Positions 44,940 to 52,676 of a DNA stretch of 64,000 nucleotides are shown here, one piece after another (the first letter of the stretch is position 1; every line of letters starts with the position of its first letter). The DNA comes from Sphingomonas sp. C3-2. Lineage in GTDB: Bacteria > Pseudomonadota > Alphaproteobacteria > Sphingomonadales > Sphingomonadaceae. The notes beneath the pieces are model-generated. The model did no database searches. It saw only the letters and a program-made list of their open reading frames with translations, and was not told the DNA's origin. The stretch lies in the NCBI RefSeq assembly GCF_033025475.1, contig NZ_CP130322.1, positions 2,981,001 to 3,045,000 on the forward strand. The letters run 5' to 3'. The position numbers and the translations under genes were made by a program.

Positions 44940-45812
44940 TTGAACATTATCGAAAGAATGAGTTTTCGGGGGCAGGGCGGTCTCGCGCTTGCCGCCGATC
45001 GGCGCGGGCCGGAAGATGGGCCTGCGGTTCTGATGCTCCACGGCGGCGGCCAGACGCGCGGTTCGTGGAATATGGCGGCGAATGCGCTCGCCGCGCGCGG
45101 CCTCTCGGTCACCACGCTCGATCTGCGCGGCCACGGTGAAAGCGCCTGGTCGGCGGACGGTGACTATCAGCTTCACATGTTCGCAGAGGATCTGCGCGAA
45201 GTGGTCGATCAGCTCGGCACCGCGCCGGTGCTGGTGGGCGCGTCGCTCGGCGGCATCGCCTCGATGCTCGCCTGCGGGGAAAGCCCGCACGCCAGGGCGG
45301 CGGCGCTCGTCCTGGTCGATATCGTTCCGCGCATGGAAAGCAGCGGCGGCAACGCCGTGGTCGGTTTCATGCGGCGCACCGCCAGCGGGTTCGATACGCT
45401 CGATCACGCCGCCGATGCGATCGCCGAATATCTGCCGCATCGCCCGCGTCCGCGGTCCAACGAGGGGCTAGCCAAGAATCTGCGGCAGGGCGATGACGGG
45501 CGCTATTATTGGCGCTGGGATCCGGCCTTCGTCACCCCGCGTGAGGGATGGGATCCCGATGCCAGTGCCCGCCGGATCGAGGCGGCGGCGCTCGCCATCA
45601 CCGTCCCCATATTGATGGTGCGCGGCATGAAGAGCGATGTCGTCTCGCAGGAAGCGGCGGAAAGCTTTCGCCAATTGCTGCCACATGCTGAAATCGCCGA
45701 GGTCGCCGATGCGCACCACATGGTCGCCGGTGACGACAATGACGCCTTTCTGGATGCGATCACGGCGTTCGTGACGCGCCACGCAAGGCAGGGAGAGAAT
45801 GCAAATGGGTGA
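44940..45812 (+). CDS. Alpha/beta hydrolase
   Basis: A 290-residue hydrolase with HGGGQTRGSW oxyanion region, nucleophile GASLGG, Asp in the MVRGMKSDVV region and His in ADAHHMVAGDD. The start is TTG at 44940 (GGGTGA upstream) or ATG at 44958. It overlaps the acyl-CoA ligase gene by 8 bp, so it belongs to the operon. It may hydrolyse an ester or a CoA thioester intermediate. Confidence 0.87.
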   Translation: MNIIERMSFRGQGGLALAADRRGPEDGPAVLMLHGGGQTRGSWNMAANALAARGLSVTTLDLRGHGESAWSADGDYQLHMFAEDLREVVDQLGTAPVLVGASLGGIASMLACGESPHARAAALVLVDIVPRMESSGGNAVVGFMRRTASGFDTLDHAADAIAEYLPHRPRPRSNEGLAKNLRQGDDGRYYWRWDPAFVTPREGWDPDASARRIEAAALAITVPILMVRGMKSDVVSQEAAESFRQLLPHAEIAEVADAHHMVAGDDNDAFLDAITAFVTRHARQGENANG

Positions 45813-47622
45813 ATGGATCACGCCGAGCCGTGAGGAATCCATGGCGCGCCTCATGCGTGGTTATTCGCGCGTCGCGGGCTTCACGCGCGACATGGATTAC
45901 AGCGTCGCCGACCGGATCGAGGAACGCGCCGCCGATCATGCCGATACGCCCTTCATCCTGTTCGAGGATGAAAGCATCAGCTTCGCCGCCGCCAATGCGC
46001 GCGCCAACCGCATCGCGCACGCCGCCGCCGCAGCTGGCCTGAAAAAGGACGATGTCGTTGCGCTGATGATGCTCAACCGGCCCGATTTCGTGCTGATCTG
46101 GCTGGGCCTTGCCAAGATCGGCGTGGTCACCGCGCTCATCAATACGTCGGCCACCGGCACGGTGCTCGCCCATGCCATCAACCAGGTCGGCGCCAAGGCG
46201 CTCATTGTCGATTCCGAGCTGGCCGGCGCGGTCGCCGATCTCGATCCCGCCGATGTGCCGGCACTGCTCTGGGAACAGGCAGAGGCGGGCCGGGCGCTGT
46301 CGGGCCTGCGCGGCGCGGTCGATCTCGAACCCGTGCTTGCTGGCCAGCCCGATCATAACCCCGACCGCACTTTACGCGCGGGCGTGGTGCTTGCCGATCC
46401 GCTTTATCTTATCTTCACCTCGGGCACGACCGGCCTGCCAAAGGCCGCGCGGATGAGCCATCTGCGTTTCCTGAACGCCGGCGAAACCATGACCGGTCTC
46501 ATGCAGATCGGGCCCGACGACGTCTTTTACTGCGTCCTCCCGCTCTATCACGGCGCGGGCGGCATGGTGGTGCCCTCGGTGGCGCTCGCCAGCGGCATTC
46601 CCTTCGTGCTCCGCCGCAAATTCTCGTCCAGCGGTTTCTGGGCGGATGTCCGCCGCCACAAGATCACGTGCTTCTACTATATCGGGGAAATCTGCCGCTA
46701 TCTGCTCGCCGCGCCCGAACGCGCCGATGACGGCGACAACAGCCTGCGCGTGATGACCGGCGCTGGGCTCAAGCCCGATGTCTGGGAAGCGTTCATGCGC
46801 CGCTTCGACGTCGCCAATGTCCTCGAAGGGCTCGGCTCGACCGAGGCGAATTACGGCTTCACCAATGCCGATAACAAGATCGGTTCGGTCGGCCGCGTGC
46901 CCTATCCCGAACACACCAATATGCGTTTCGTGGTCTATGACGTCGAAACCGACGATCATGTCCGCGATGCCGATGGCAAGCTCGTCGATGCCAAGCCCGG
47001 CGAGGTCGCCGAGGTGATCGCCGAGGTGCTCGAAGGCACCGGCGTCGGCGGCTATTTCGAAGGCTATACCTCGCGTGAGGCAACCGAGCAGAAGCTGCTG
47101 CGCAACGTCGTGAAGCCTGGCGACGCCTGGTTCCGCTCGGGCGATCTCATCCGCTTCGACGAGGATCATTATTTCTATTTCGTCGACCGGATCGGCAACA
47201 CCTTCCGCTGGAAGAGCGAGAATGTCTCGACCGAAGAGGTCACCGCCGTTCTCACCGGTTTTCCGGGGCCCGAAATCGCCAATGTCTACGGCGTCAGCGT
47301 GCCGCGTACCGAAGGGCGCGCAGGCATGGTCTCGCTCACCTATGCCGATGCATCGGCCTTCGATCCCGTCGCCTTCTACCGCTTCGCGACCGAAAAACTT
47401 GCCCATTATGCAGTGCCCGTCTTCGTTCGCATCAGCGGTTCGGCGGACATGACGACCACCTTCAAGCTGCGCAAGGTCGAGCTTCAGAAGGAAGGCTATG
47501 ATCCCGGCTCGGTGGGCGGCGATCCGCTCTTCGTCGCCGATCCTGAGGCCGGTCGCTACGTCCCCCTTACGCCCGAGACGCTCGATCGCCTCGGCATCGC
47601 CCCCTTCAAACCGGAGAATTGA
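45805..47622 (+). CDS. Acyl-CoA synthetase (long-chain/steroid carboxylate type)
   Basis: A 605-residue ANL-superfamily ligase with the P-loop-like IFTSGTTGLPKAA, SYR-type motif GLGSTEANYGF, WFRSGDLIRFDEDHYFYFVDR and the late Lys in TTTFKLRKVEL. The overall sequence resembles the FATP/FadD6 branch. GGAG lies 9 bases before the ATG at 45805; the ATG at 45799 is too close to it. It activates the carboxylate substrate for the beta-oxidation genes that follow. Confidence 0.9.
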   Translation: MGEWITPSREESMARLMRGYSRVAGFTRDMDYSVADRIEERAADHADTPFILFEDESISFAAANARANRIAHAAAAAGLKKDDVVALMMLNRPDFVLIWLGLAKIGVVTALINTSATGTVLAHAINQVGAKALIVDSELAGAVADLDPADVPALLWEQAEAGRALSGLRGAVDLEPVLAGQPDHNPDRTLRAGVVLADPLYLIFTSGTTGLPKAARMSHLRFLNAGETMTGLMQIGPDDVFYCVLPLYHGAGGMVVPSVALASGIPFVLRRKFSSSGFWADVRRHKITCFYYIGEICRYLLAAPERADDGDNSLRVMTGAGLKPDVWEAFMRRFDVANVLEGLGSTEANYGFTNADNKIGSVGRVPYPEHTNMRFVVYDVETDDHVRDADGKLVDAKPGEVAEVIAEVLEGTGVGGYFEGYTSREATEQKLLRNVVKPGDAWFRSGDLIRFDEDHYFYFVDRIGNTFRWKSENVSTEEVTAVLTGFPGPEIANVYGVSVPRTEGRAGMVSLTYADASAFDPVAFYRFATEKLAHYAVPVFVRISGSADMTTTFKLRKVELQKEGYDPGSVGGDPLFVADPEAGRYVPLTPETLDRLGIAPFKPEN

Positions 47623-47624
47623 TC

Positions 47625-48800
47625 ATGCGCGTTGAACCCAGCGCGGAACAGGCCGCCCTGCGCGCCGAATTTCGCGCCTATCTGGCGGGCATCATGACCG
47701 ATGAGGTCCGCGCCGCGACGCAAGGCGCCGAAAGCGGCACCGTCTACCGCGATGTGATCCGCCAGATGGGCCGCGACGGCTGGCTCACCCCCGGCTGGCC
47801 CGTCGAATATGGCGGCCGTGGCCTCGATCCCTCGATGCAGAAGATTTTGCTCGAGGAACTCGTTCTGGCCGAAGCGCCGTTCCCCTTCGTTACCGTGAAC
47901 ACCGTCGGCCCCGCGCTGATGCGGCTCGGCACCGAGGAACAGAAGCGCGAGATTCTGCCCCGCATCGCTACCGGCGATCTCATCTTCGCCATCGGCTATT
48001 CCGAACCAGGCGCAGGCTCGGACCTTGCCGCGCTCAGCACCCGCGCGGTCCGCGACGGCGACGATTTCGTCATCAACGGGCAAAAGATCTTCACCAGCGG
48101 TGCCGAGGGCGCGGATTATGTCTTCCTCGCCGCGCGCACCGATGCCGATGCGCCCAAGCACAAGGGCATCACCATCTTCATGATGGATACCAGGCTGCCC
48201 GGCTTCTCGGTCTCGCCGATCTGGACCGTGGGGGGCGTGCGCACCAACGTCACCTATTATGAGGATGTCCGCGTTCCCGCGTCGATGATCATCGGGCAGG
48301 AAAATGGCGGCTGGCGCCTGATCGCCGAACAGCTCAACCATGAACGCATCGGTCTGGCCGCGCTCACCTACGGCGCCAATGGCTGTTTCGACGAAGTCGT
48401 CGAATGGGCGCGTGGCGTCGATGCGGCCGAGGGCGGCAAGCTCATCGATCTGCCCTGGGTCCAGCTCGCGCTCGCCGAATGCTACACGCTGCTCCGCGCG
48501 ATCGGGCTGATGGGGGACCGTGTCGGCTGGGAAGTGTCGCAGGGCGTCACCCGCCCCGAACTCGCCAGCGGGCTCAAGGTCTTCGGCACCGAAGGCATGA
48601 TCCGCGCGATCCGCCTGCTCCTCGATGTCATGGGCCCTGCCGGGCTGGTGCGTGACGGGTCGCCCGGCGCCCAGCTGCGCGGCCGGATCGAGCGTGAATT
48701 CCGCAAATGCCAGATCAACACCTTTGGCGGCGGCGCCGTCGAGGTTCTTCGAGACATGGTTGCCCAGATGGGCCTCAATATGCCGCGCGCGGCAAGATAA
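47625..48800 (+). CDS. Acyl-CoA dehydrogenase (first of two; ChsE-type subunit candidate)
   Basis: A 391-residue protein with ACAD motifs IGYSEPGAGSDLAAL (FAD/substrate loop), NGQKIFTSGAEGADYVFL and the C-terminal INTFGGGAVEVLRDMVAQMGL. The ATG at 47625 has GGAG 8 bases upstream and lies 3 bp past the ligase stop. A second, diverged ACAD lies two genes on. In actinobacterial steroid side-chain degradation two such genes encode a heterotetramer. Confidence 0.9.
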   Translation: MRVEPSAEQAALRAEFRAYLAGIMTDEVRAATQGAESGTVYRDVIRQMGRDGWLTPGWPVEYGGRGLDPSMQKILLEELVLAEAPFPFVTVNTVGPALMRLGTEEQKREILPRIATGDLIFAIGYSEPGAGSDLAALSTRAVRDGDDFVINGQKIFTSGAEGADYVFLAARTDADAPKHKGITIFMMDTRLPGFSVSPIWTVGGVRTNVTYYEDVRVPASMIIGQENGGWRLIAEQLNHERIGLAALTYGANGCFDEVVEWARGVDAAEGGKLIDLPWVQLALAECYTLLRAIGLMGDRVGWEVSQGVTRPELASGLKVFGTEGMIRAIRLLLDVMGPAGLVRDGSPGAQLRGRIEREFRKCQINTFGGGAVEVLRDMVAQMGLNMPRAAR

Positions 48801-48808
48801 GGACGACA

Positions 48809-49753
48809 ATGACCGAGCAAAGCGATCTGCTGACCCGCGCCCGGGAGTGGCTGGGCCGCGAAGCGACCGCCGCCACCACGGCGCGCGATCCCGTCAATCA
48901 GGCGATGATCCGGCGTTGGGCCGAGGCGATGGGCGATGCCAACCCCTTGTGGCACGATCCTGCTGCGCGCGCCGAACAGGGTTTCGACACCCCCGTGGCG
49001 CCGCCCGCCATGCTCGAAGTGTGGACGATGGCGCCCTACCGCCCCGCAGGCCGGACCGAGGAAGAGGGGATGGCCGTCCTCAAGATCTTCGACGATGCGG
49101 GCTATTTCGGCGTCGTCGCCACCAATATCGAACAGGAATATATCCGCTATCTGCGCGAAGGCGATGTGATCAGCTATCGCACCGTCATCTCGGAAATTTC
49201 GGACGAGAAGAAGACGGGGCTGGGCACCGGCCATTTCGTCACGATCGATTACGAATTCACCGACCAGAACGATGAACTGGTCGGCCGGATGAAGTTCCGC
49301 GTGCTCAAATTTCGCCCGCCCGAAAAGGCTGCCGCGCCAGAAAAGGATACCAAGCCCAAAAAGTTCGCGCATCCGCGCCCCGCGATCACGCACGACAATG
49401 CATTTTTCTGGGACGGGCTGAAGGAACGCAAGCTGCTCATCCAGTCCTTTGGCGGTCGGCTCGTCCACCCGCCGGTGCCCGCATGCCCTGAAACCGGTTC
49501 GTTCGACTGGACGACGGTGGAGGCCAGCGGGCGCGGCACGATCCACAGCTTCGTCGTGATGCACCATCCGCAGCTGCCGGGCTTTGCCTATCCGCTGCCG
49601 GTCGCCCTCGTCGAGCTTGCGGAGGGTGTGCGCATCGTCGCCAACATGATTGCTGGCACAAAGGTGGAGGATGTCGCGATCGGCAAGCCGGTCACGCTCG
49701 ATTTCGTCGAGGTGGAGCCCGATTACGTGCTTCCCGCCTTCCGTCTGGCCTGA
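48809..49753 (+). CDS. MaoC-like N-terminal domain fused to a DUF35 OB-fold (ChsH2-like)
   Basis: A 314-residue fusion. Residues about 10-165 are a hot-dog MaoC/FAS1-DH-like domain (RRWAEAMGDANPLWHD, FDTPVAPPAMLEVW). A charged linker rich in Pro and Lys (165-185) precedes a DUF35 OB-fold (about 190-314) with its rubredoxin-like zinc knuckle degenerate: ACPETG keeps only one Cys. MaoC-DUF35 fusions are known as ChsH2, which pairs with ChsH1 and docks the aldolase Ltp2. The context here supports that analogy. Confidence 0.85.
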   Translation: MTEQSDLLTRAREWLGREATAATTARDPVNQAMIRRWAEAMGDANPLWHDPAARAEQGFDTPVAPPAMLEVWTMAPYRPAGRTEEEGMAVLKIFDDAGYFGVVATNIEQEYIRYLREGDVISYRTVISEISDEKKTGLGTGHFVTIDYEFTDQNDELVGRMKFRVLKFRPPEKAAAPEKDTKPKKFAHPRPAITHDNAFFWDGLKERKLLIQSFGGRLVHPPVPACPETGSFDWTTVEASGRGTIHSFVVMHHPQLPGFAYPLPVALVELAEGVRIVANMIAGTKVEDVAIGKPVTLDFVEVEPDYVLPAFRLA

Positions 49754-49765
49754 GGGGAGGGGGAT

Positions 49766-50908
49766 ATGGATTTCGCACTCAGCGAAGAACAGCAAAGCCT
49801 GCGCGATCTCGCCGCGCAGATTTTTGGAGACCGCGTAACCGACGAAAGCCTGCGCGCTTTCGACCGGGACGGGCACGCCTATGACGCTGGCTTGTGGCAG
49901 ACCTTGGCCGAGGCCGGGCTGCTCGGCCTTGCCGTGCCCGAGGAACAGGGCGGACTAGGTTTCGGCATGGCCGAACTCGCGCTCCTGCTCGAAGAACAGG
50001 GCCGGGTGCTCGCGCCTCTGCCGCTCCACGCCACGCTCGTCGCCGGCGCGCTGCCGGTCGCAGCCTTCGGCACCGATGCGCAAAAAGCGGTGCTCGCCCG
50101 CGTCGCCACCGGGCAGGCGGTGCTCACCGCCGCGCTCGAGGAACTGGGCAACACCGATCCCGCCGCCCCCGTGCTCCGCGCCGCGCGCACCAATAGCGGC
50201 TGGACGCTTGACGGGGTGAAGATCGCGGTGCCGTACGGCGCCGAGGCCGATCTGCTCCTCGTTCCCGCGCGCTGCGACGGACAGATCCTCGTCTTCCTCG
50301 TCGATCCCGCCGCTGCGGGCGTCGAGATTGCCGGCCAGCGGTCGACGAGTTCACAGCCCCACGCCGAAATCCGCTTCAACGGTGCCGCCGTTGCGGCCGA
50401 TGCGCTGTTGGGGGGCGAGGAACAGGGCGGCGCGGTTGCGCGCTTCCTTGTCGATCACGCCCGCGCCGGGCTCGCCGCGCTCCAGCTTGGCATTTGTCAG
50501 GATGCGCTGCGCCGTACCGCCGCCTATTCGAGCGAGCGGATCCAGTTCGGCCGTCCGCTCGGCTCGATGCAGGCGGTGCAGCAGCGCGCCGCCGACGGCT
50601 TTATCGATGTCGAGGCGATGCGCTCGACGCTGCAACGCGCGGTCTGGCTGCTCGACAATAAGCGTGAGGCGCGCGCCGAAATCGCCACCGCCAAATATTG
50701 GGCGGCGATGGGTGGCCACCGCGTGTCGCACAGCGCCCAGCATCTCCACGGCGGGCTCGGGGCCGATATGGATTATCCGATCCACCGCTATTTCCTCGCC
50801 GCCAAGCAGGTCGAGCTCGCCCTTGGCGGGGCCCAGCCGCTGCTCTCCGAAATCGGCCGCGCCATCGCCGCTGGCCGCACCGCACCCCTTGCCGGAGCAA
50901 ATGCATGA
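49766..50908 (+). CDS. Acyl-CoA dehydrogenase (second of two, diverged)
   Basis: A 380-residue ACAD. The N-terminus MDFALSEEQQSLRDLAAQIF and the C-terminal HLHGGLGADMDYPIHRYF are family-typical. The mid-region substrate loop is degenerate: ALEELGNTDPAAP replaces the usual TEPxxGSD. That is the pattern expected of the non-catalytic or half-site subunit in ChsE-type heteromers. It overlaps the next gene by ATGA. Confidence 0.88.
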   Translation: MDFALSEEQQSLRDLAAQIFGDRVTDESLRAFDRDGHAYDAGLWQTLAEAGLLGLAVPEEQGGLGFGMAELALLLEEQGRVLAPLPLHATLVAGALPVAAFGTDAQKAVLARVATGQAVLTAALEELGNTDPAAPVLRAARTNSGWTLDGVKIAVPYGAEADLLLVPARCDGQILVFLVDPAAAGVEIAGQRSTSSQPHAEIRFNGAAVAADALLGGEEQGGAVARFLVDHARAGLAALQLGICQDALRRTAAYSSERIQFGRPLGSMQAVQQRAADGFIDVEAMRSTLQRAVWLLDNKREARAEIATAKYWAAMGGHRVSHSAQHLHGGLGADMDYPIHRYFLAAKQVELALGGAQPLLSEIGRAIAAGRTAPLAGANA

Positions 50909-51306
50909 AGTTCAACGACATCACGGTCGGTCAGGCGCTGCCTGAACTGTCCTTCCCGATCACGGCATCGGCCATTGTGGCGGGTGCGCTCGCCACCAAT
51001 GATTATGAAAATGTCCATCACGACAAGGCCGCCGCCCAGGCGCGCGGCGTGCCGGATATCTTCATGAACATCCTCACCACCAACGGCCTCGTCCAGCGTT
51101 TCGTGACCGATTGGGCGGGCCCGTCGGCGCGGATCAGGAACATCGCCATCCGCCTCGGCGCGCCCAATTTCGCGGGCGACACGATGGTGGTCAACGGCAC
51201 CGTCGAGTCCGTCGATGCCGCCGCGCAGACCGCCGCCATCAAGGTGTCGGGTCGCAACGGGCTGGGGGAACATGTCACCTCCACCGTCACCATCGGTTTT
51301 GCTTGA
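50905..51306 (+). CDS. MaoC-like hot-dog protein (ChsH1-like)
   Basis: A 133-residue single hot-dog domain. The hydratase-type motif is NDYENVHHDKAAAQARGVPDIFMN, with the Asp and His spaced as in R-specific enoyl-CoA hydratases. The ATG at 50905 overlaps the preceding stop. Probable partner of the MaoC-OB fusion for hydration of the enoyl-CoA. Confidence 0.88.
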   Translation: MKFNDITVGQALPELSFPITASAIVAGALATNDYENVHHDKAAAQARGVPDIFMNILTTNGLVQRFVTDWAGPSARIRNIAIRLGAPNFAGDTMVVNGTVESVDAAAQTAAIKVSGRNGLGEHVTSTVTIGFA

Positions 51307-51319
51307 AGGAGAAGGGCTG

Positions 51320-52489
51320 ATGGGAACGATCAGCAACCAGGCCGCGATTGTCGGCATTGGCGCCACCGAATTTTCGAAGAATAGCGGGCGCTCCGAACTG
51401 CGCCTCGCGGTCGAGGCCACGCTCTCTGCACTGGAGGATGCGGGCATCGACCGGGCGGAAGTCGACGGCCTGTCGACCTACACCATGGATAACAATCCCG
51501 AGATCGAGCTTTTCCGCGCGATCGGCGGCAAGCAGCTGAAATTCTTCAGCCGCATCCATTATGGCGGCGGCGCGGCCTGCGCGCCCATCGCCCATGCCGC
51601 GATGGCGGTCGCCACCGGCGTCGCCAATGTCGTCGTCTGCTACCGCGCGATGAACGAACGCTCGCAATATCGCTTCGGCACTGGCCACACCCCGCCGCCC
51701 GTGCCCACCGCCGAAACCGCGCATTATGGCTGGTACACGCCGTACGGCCTGATCTCGCCGGCTTCATGGGTGGCGATGCAGGCGCAGCGCTACATGCACG
51801 ATCACGGCGCCACGACCGAGGATCTCGGCCGCATCTCGGTCGCGATGCGCAAGCACGCCGCCACCAATCCCAATGCGTGGTTCTACGAACAGCCGATCAC
51901 GCTCGCCGATCACCAGGCCAGCCGCTGGATCGTCGAACCGTTGCGCCTGCTCGATTGCTGCCAGGAATCCGACGGCGCGGTCGCGGTCGTCGTCACCTCG
52001 CTCGAATATGCCAAGAAGCTGAAGCAGACGCCCGTCGTCATTCGCGGCGCGGCGCAGGGCGCGGGCGACGACAGCCAGATGATGACGAGCTATTATCGCA
52101 AGGATATCGGCCGCATCTCCGAAATGAACATCGTCGCCGAACAGCTTTATGCCCAGTCGGGTCTGCGTCCGGACGATATTCAGGCGGCGATCCTCTACGA
52201 TCACTTCACCCCCTTCGTCATGCCCCAGCTCGAGGCGTTCGGTTTCGCCAAGGAAGGGCAGGCCAAGGATTTCATCCGCGAAGGCAATATCGAACTGGGT
52301 GGGCGCCTGCCGATCAACACGCATGGCGGCCAGCTGGGCGAAGCCTATATCCACGGGCTGAACGGCGTCGCCGAGGGGGTTCGCCTCGCGCGCGGCACCT
52401 CGGTCAACCAGCCGGGGCCGGTTTCCAACGTGCTCGTCACTGCGGGCACCGGCGTGCCCACATCGGGGCTCATTCTCGCGCCCGCCTGA
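51320..52489 (+). CDS. SCP2-type thiolase / Ltp2-like aldolase
   Basis: A 389-residue thiolase-fold protein starting MGTISNQAAIVGIGATEFS after GGAGAAGGGC. C-terminal NTHGGQLGEAYIHGLNGVAEGV is the lipid-transfer-protein version of the thiolase HGG motif. The region of the nucleophilic Cys reads YGGGAACAPIAHAAM, unlike degradative thiolases. That fits the Ltp2 retro-aldol enzymes, which need the DUF35 protein for activity. Last gene of the operon. Confidence 0.87.
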   Translation: MGTISNQAAIVGIGATEFSKNSGRSELRLAVEATLSALEDAGIDRAEVDGLSTYTMDNNPEIELFRAIGGKQLKFFSRIHYGGGAACAPIAHAAMAVATGVANVVVCYRAMNERSQYRFGTGHTPPPVPTAETAHYGWYTPYGLISPASWVAMQAQRYMHDHGATTEDLGRISVAMRKHAATNPNAWFYEQPITLADHQASRWIVEPLRLLDCCQESDGAVAVVVTSLEYAKKLKQTPVVIRGAAQGAGDDSQMMTSYYRKDIGRISEMNIVAEQLYAQSGLRPDDIQAAILYDHFTPFVMPQLEAFGFAKEGQAKDFIREGNIELGGRLPINTHGGQLGEAYIHGLNGVAEGVRLARGTSVNQPGPVSNVLVTAGTGVPTSGLILAPA

Positions 52490-52676
52490 TTATTGGAATA
52501 CGAACGGGGCGGTGCGGCGCATCGCCCCCATTTGGTGGGGCTGGAACTTCGGCTCCAACACCGCTAGGTGACCAAAATCCAAGCGACTAAAGCTGGATTT
52601 TAGCAGCACAACTTTTTCTATCTTTGTGATAGAGAATGTCTTCGCTAGCTGCATCCCCAATTAAAGGGGGATAAAA

